A stretch of DNA of 7,332 nucleotides from NCBI GenBank assembly GCA_029259995.1, contig JAJDEC010000477.1:1-7332 (forward strand), in the 5' to 3' direction. The notes beneath the pieces are model-generated. The model saw only the letters and a list, made by a program, of their open reading frames with translations. It had not been told where the DNA came from and did not search any database. Shown piece after piece: positions 4,801-7,332 of this stretch. A program made the translations under genes and the position numbers. Source of the DNA: Phycisphaerae bacterium (lineage in GTDB: Bacteria; Planctomycetota; Phycisphaerae; UBA1845; UTPLA1). Positions within the stretch are counted from its first letter, which is position 1. Every line of letters starts with the position of its first letter.

Positions 4801-6420
4801 ATGACGACGATCATGACGACTCCCACGTTGGCGACGCCGAGCACGCTGCGCGATGACTTGGTCAACTGGGTGCGCCCCCGTGTCGCCCTCGTCATCGACA
4901 CGGACATCGACACACGACGAATTTGCACGGATATTCTGGATCGCCAGGGGTGGCGCGTCCATGTTTCCACCTCCGCCGACGAAGGCGTCGATCGAAGCAG
5001 AATCGTCAATCCGGACTTCATCATCCTGGACGGCTCCTTGAGGGGGCCGGGGAATCGCGACGTCATCGAGTATTTTCGTTCCGTCCCGGCGACGGAGTTG
5101 ATCCCGATCATCATGCTCAATTCGGACGCCGATTCCGACTCGATCAAGCGCGGATTGGCGGCGGGCGCGGACATCGTCCTGACGAAGCCACTCGATCCGG
5201 AAGAATTCGTGCTTCGGGTCGATTCGCTTTCGAGACTGCATCGAATCTGGCGTGAACTGAAGAACGAGCGAGGCGTGCTGGGCGAACAGACTCGAATCCT
5301 GAGCTCCTTGCTGGAACTGAGTGCATTGCTGGCGCGCACGGAGGATCTCGACACGATCCTTGCAAAGACGATCGCGACGGCGGCGGAGATCACGCTGTGC
5401 CGTCGAATCTCCGTGATGCTTCCGAACGACGATCAAACGGACCTGTTTATCGCCGCGGCGCAGGGGATCAACGAACGCATCCGATCGAATGTGCGACTTC
5501 GCGTGGGCGAGTCCATTGCCGGACGCGTTTTCGTGACAGGCAGGCCGATCATCCTCAACACGCAGGAAGACGCCGCCGAGTATCTCGACGATAGAGATCT
5601 CCGCTTGTTCAACGGGCTCCCCATGATGTGCACACCGCTCTGTGCGTCGGAGCGCGTGATCGGCGTGCTGAACATGACGGATCGATTTCACGAGCGGCCG
5701 TTTTCCGACAACGAGCTCAGCTTCTTGAATCTGCTGACAAACTGCACGGCATCGGCGATTCAGAATGTGCGGACGCGGAAGGCACGAGACGAAGCGCGAG
5801 ACTCAATCGTCATCGCGCTGGCGAAGCTCGCCGAACATCGAGACGACGATACGGGTAAGCACCTGGATCGTGTGACGATATTCTCGTTGAAACTCGCGGA
5901 ATCGCTTCGCCAAACGCCGCATTACGAAACGCAGATCGACGACGAATTTCTGTGGAACCTGAAGCGCGCGGCGCCGCTGCACGACATCGGAAAAGTCGCA
6001 ATCCCGGACGCCATTCTGCTGAAGCCCGGTCGACTGACGGATGCCGAGATGATCGTCATGCGAACCCACGCGCGCGTTGGCGCGGAGACGGTTCGATCCC
6101 TTCTTGATCGAACGCCCGATTCCATGTTCCTGAAAATGGCGGAGGATATTGCCGTCGCGCATCACGAGTGGTTCGACGGAAGCGGATATCCAAACGGACT
6201 CAGCGGCGCGGAGATTCCCCTGTCAGCAAGAATTCTCGCGCTTGCCGATGTGTATGACGCACTGCGCTCAGAGCGCGTTTACAAGCGCGGCATATCCCAT
6301 CGCAAGTCCGTTGAGATCATTGCGGAGGAGTCAGGATCGCATTTCGATCCCGAAATTGTCAAGGCGTTTCTCACGCTGGAAGCGGAATTCGAGCGACTCG
6401 CCCGCGATCTCTCCGATTGA
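4801..6420 (+). CDS. REC-GAF-HD-GYP response regulator, predicted c-di-GMP phosphodiesterase
   Basis: This encodes 539 residues in three domains. Residues 27-147 form a receiver domain with phosphoacceptor Asp77 and Lys129-Pro130. The second residue of the usual acidic pair is Thr34 and the conserved Thr/Ser position is Asn107. Residues about 165-325 form a GAF domain, a likely small-molecule or protein sensor. Residues about 330-530 are HD-GYP: His354 in a TGKH motif, the metal-binding His394-Asp395 followed by IGK, His423, His454-His455, Gly462-Tyr463-Pro464, Asp483 and Lys495. All expected catalytic residues are present, so hydrolysis of cyclic-di-GMP is predicted. The protein is cytoplasmic, with no membrane segment. 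No histidine kinase is adjacent, so its partner is elsewhere. A second Met at residue 5 could be the start, but ATG 4801 has the better-spaced ribosome binding site. The unusual leader at 4533-4793 may regulate it. It converges with the 6464-7332 gene. Confidence 0.97.
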   Translation: MTTIMTTPTLATPSTLRDDLVNWVRPRVALVIDTDIDTRRICTDILDRQGWRVHVSTSADEGVDRSRIVNPDFIILDGSLRGPGNRDVIEYFRSVPATELIPIIMLNSDADSDSIKRGLAAGADIVLTKPLDPEEFVLRVDSLSRLHRIWRELKNERGVLGEQTRILSSLLELSALLARTEDLDTILAKTIATAAEITLCRRISVMLPNDDQTDLFIAAAQGINERIRSNVRLRVGESIAGRVFVTGRPIILNTQEDAAEYLDDRDLRLFNGLPMMCTPLCASERVIGVLNMTDRFHERPFSDNELSFLNLLTNCTASAIQNVRTRKARDEARDSIVIALAKLAEHRDDDTGKHLDRVTIFSLKLAESLRQTPHYETQIDDEFLWNLKRAAPLHDIGKVAIPDAILLKPGRLTDAEMIVMRTHARVGAETVRSLLDRTPDSMFLKMAEDIAVAHHEWFDGSGYPNGLSGAEIPLSARILALADVYDALRSERVYKRGISHRKSVEIIAEESGSHFDPEIVKAFLTLEAEFERLARDLSD

Positions 6421-6422
6421 AC

Positions 6423-6437
6423 GATCGCCCCGCGATC
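6423..6437. terminator. Small hairpin between convergent genes
   Basis: GATCGC (6423-6428) and GCGATC (6432-6437) form a 6-bp perfect stem with a 3-nt loop, starting 3 nt after the HD-GYP stop in the 43-bp convergent gap. It could serve both transcripts. Neither strand has a T-tract after it, so intrinsic termination is doubtful. Confidence 0.35.
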
Positions 6438-6463
6438 AAGAACGAATCCACAGACATTCACGA

Positions 6464-7332
6464 CTATCGATTCTTCCGCTTGTAGAGGTATTGCAACTGG
6501 GGTTGTTGAACGCTGACGCCGTCATGGACCGTGAACTTGCCGCCGGACCACATGGAGACGCCTGCGTACTCGCCGGATTTGGAGACGGCGTAGAACTTCA
6601 GGTCGAATTTCGGGCGGCCGTTCTCATCGCGCAGCCGCGATTCCGTGTGATCGGCGATTCTCTCAAGCACGATGCGGCAGGCGTCTTCCGGCGACGCACC
6701 GCGGCGCATTTCGTCGACGATCTGAATGGATGAACAATTCTGGAGATTCGCCTCGCCGCGCCCCGTCGAGCCGGCGGCGCCGACTTTGTTGTCTACGTAC
6801 AAGCCCGCTCCAATGATCGGCGAGTCGCCGACGCGACCCGGAATTTTGTAGGACAGGCCGCTCGTCGTCGTAACGCCGGCGAGATCGCCATTCGCGTCCA
6901 CGGCACAGCAGTTGATCGTTCCGTAGGTAAAGGGAATCGCATCCGGATTCGCGGCGCCGCCCGGATGGTCCTCGAGCGTTTCCTGCGGAATCCAGTCATC
7001 TCGATCCGAGTGCGTTTCTTTCCAGCGAAGCCAGATCTTGCGCGTCTTGTCCGTCAGCAGGTTCTTCTCTTCGAACCCATGGGCCCGAGCGAATCGCAGG
7101 GCGCCCTCGCCGACGATGAGCACATGATCGGTCCGCTGCATGACAAGCTTCGCGACGCGGGACGGATTCTGAATATTGCGCAGGGCGGCGACGCCCCCTG
7201 CCTTGTGCGTCGGGCCATGCATGCAGCACGAGTCGAGTTCGACGACGCCGTCTTCATTCGGCAAGCCGCCGAGACCGACTGACGTGTCGTCGGGATCGTC
7301 CTCGACTTTGACGACGCCTTCGATCACGGCGT
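6464..7332 (-). CDS. Glycosylasparaginase-family Ntn-hydrolase, 5' end beyond window
   Basis: The frame is open to the window edge; the GTG at 7327-7325 is taken as residue 1 for numbering only and is an internal Val, not a start. Matches to the family include VKVEDDP and SVGLGGLPN near the visible N-terminus and GRVGDSPIIGAG (164-175). Known glycosylasparaginases use an N-terminal Thr nucleophile freed by self-cleavage. The candidate here is Thr137, and the other active-site residues lie at the family offsets: Thr155 (+18), Arg165 (+28), Asp168 (+31) and Thr188-Gly189 (+51/+52), as in the human enzyme. It would cleave the GlcNAc-Asn linkage or a related beta-aspartyl bond. The residue before Thr137 is Gly, not the usual Asp, as in isoaspartyl peptidases such as EcAIII. 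Family length suggests roughly 50 or more residues are missing, including any signal peptide. Stop is TAG at 6466-6464. Confidence 0.93.
   Translation of the reverse strand, partial: AVIEGVVKVEDDPDDTSVGLGGLPNEDGVVELDSCCMHGPTHKAGGVAALRNIQNPSRVAKLVMQRTDHVLIVGEGALRFARAHGFEEKNLLTDKTRKIWLRWKETHSDRDDWIPQETLEDHPGGAANPDAIPFTYGTINCCAVDANGDLAGVTTTSGLSYKIPGRVGDSPIIGAGLYVDNKVGAAGSTGRGEANLQNCSSIQIVDEMRRGASPEDACRIVLERIADHTESRLRDENGRPKFDLKFYAVSKSGEYAGVSMWSGGKFTVHDGVSVQQPQLQYLYKRKNR

Noticed and set aside
4654..5691. Minus-strand open frame of 345 codons
   Set aside because: It is antisense to the REC and GAF parts of the HD-GYP gene and its leader, with Arg/His/Asp-rich composition typical of a shadow frame in GC-rich DNA.
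7325..7327. GTG as the start codon of the glycosylasparaginase-family gene
   Set aside because: The frame stays open to the window edge and family members have conserved sequence upstream of this point, so it is an internal Val codon.

Overview
The window looks like chromosomal DNA from a Planctomycetota-type bacterium, possibly a Phycisphaerae relative. The basis is a GC-rich sequence, large secreted beta-rich proteins that end either in a PEP-CTERM-like sequence or in dockerin-like calcium repeats, a REC-GAF-HD-GYP regulator and a glycosylasparaginase. This lineage call is inference; no rRNA or other marker is present. I see no mobile element, CRISPR array, tRNA or rRNA.

Layout. On the minus strand at the left are two tandem paralogous secreted proteins: 1-1142, cut by the window edge and entering a PEP-CTERM-like C-terminus, and 1225-2583, complete and ending in two dockerin-type repeats. 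Upstream of them on the same strand is a four-helix membrane protein of unknown function (2841-3428). A 171-bp divergent intergenic region separates it from a plus-strand radical SAM protein (3600-4484). Both of these divergent genes have a TANNNT box exactly 6 nt before ATG and no visible Shine-Dalgarno, which suggests leaderless transcripts. A 316-bp gap (4485-4800) precedes a complete REC-GAF-HD-GYP response regulator (4801-6420), a predicted cyclic-di-GMP phosphodiesterase. Converging on it from the right is the 3' part of a glycosylasparaginase-family gene (6464-7332).

The most interesting element is the 316-bp gap before the HD-GYP gene. It holds an unusual concentration of complementary segments that fold by hand into a closing stem (4533-4539 with 4663-4669) around two adjacent hairpins. 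The loops of these hairpins can pair over 10 positions (4600-4609 with 4639-4648). Downstream lie overlapping, mutually exclusive stems, the last of which (4739-4746 with 4781-4788) overlaps the start of the HD-GYP ribosome binding site. This resembles a riboswitch or other cis-acting leader RNA, but it is a hand-built model without covariation support.

The genes do not form an obvious single pathway. The two secreted paralogs plausibly act at the cell surface, the HD-GYP protein would lower cyclic-di-GMP, and the roles of the radical SAM and membrane proteins are unknown.
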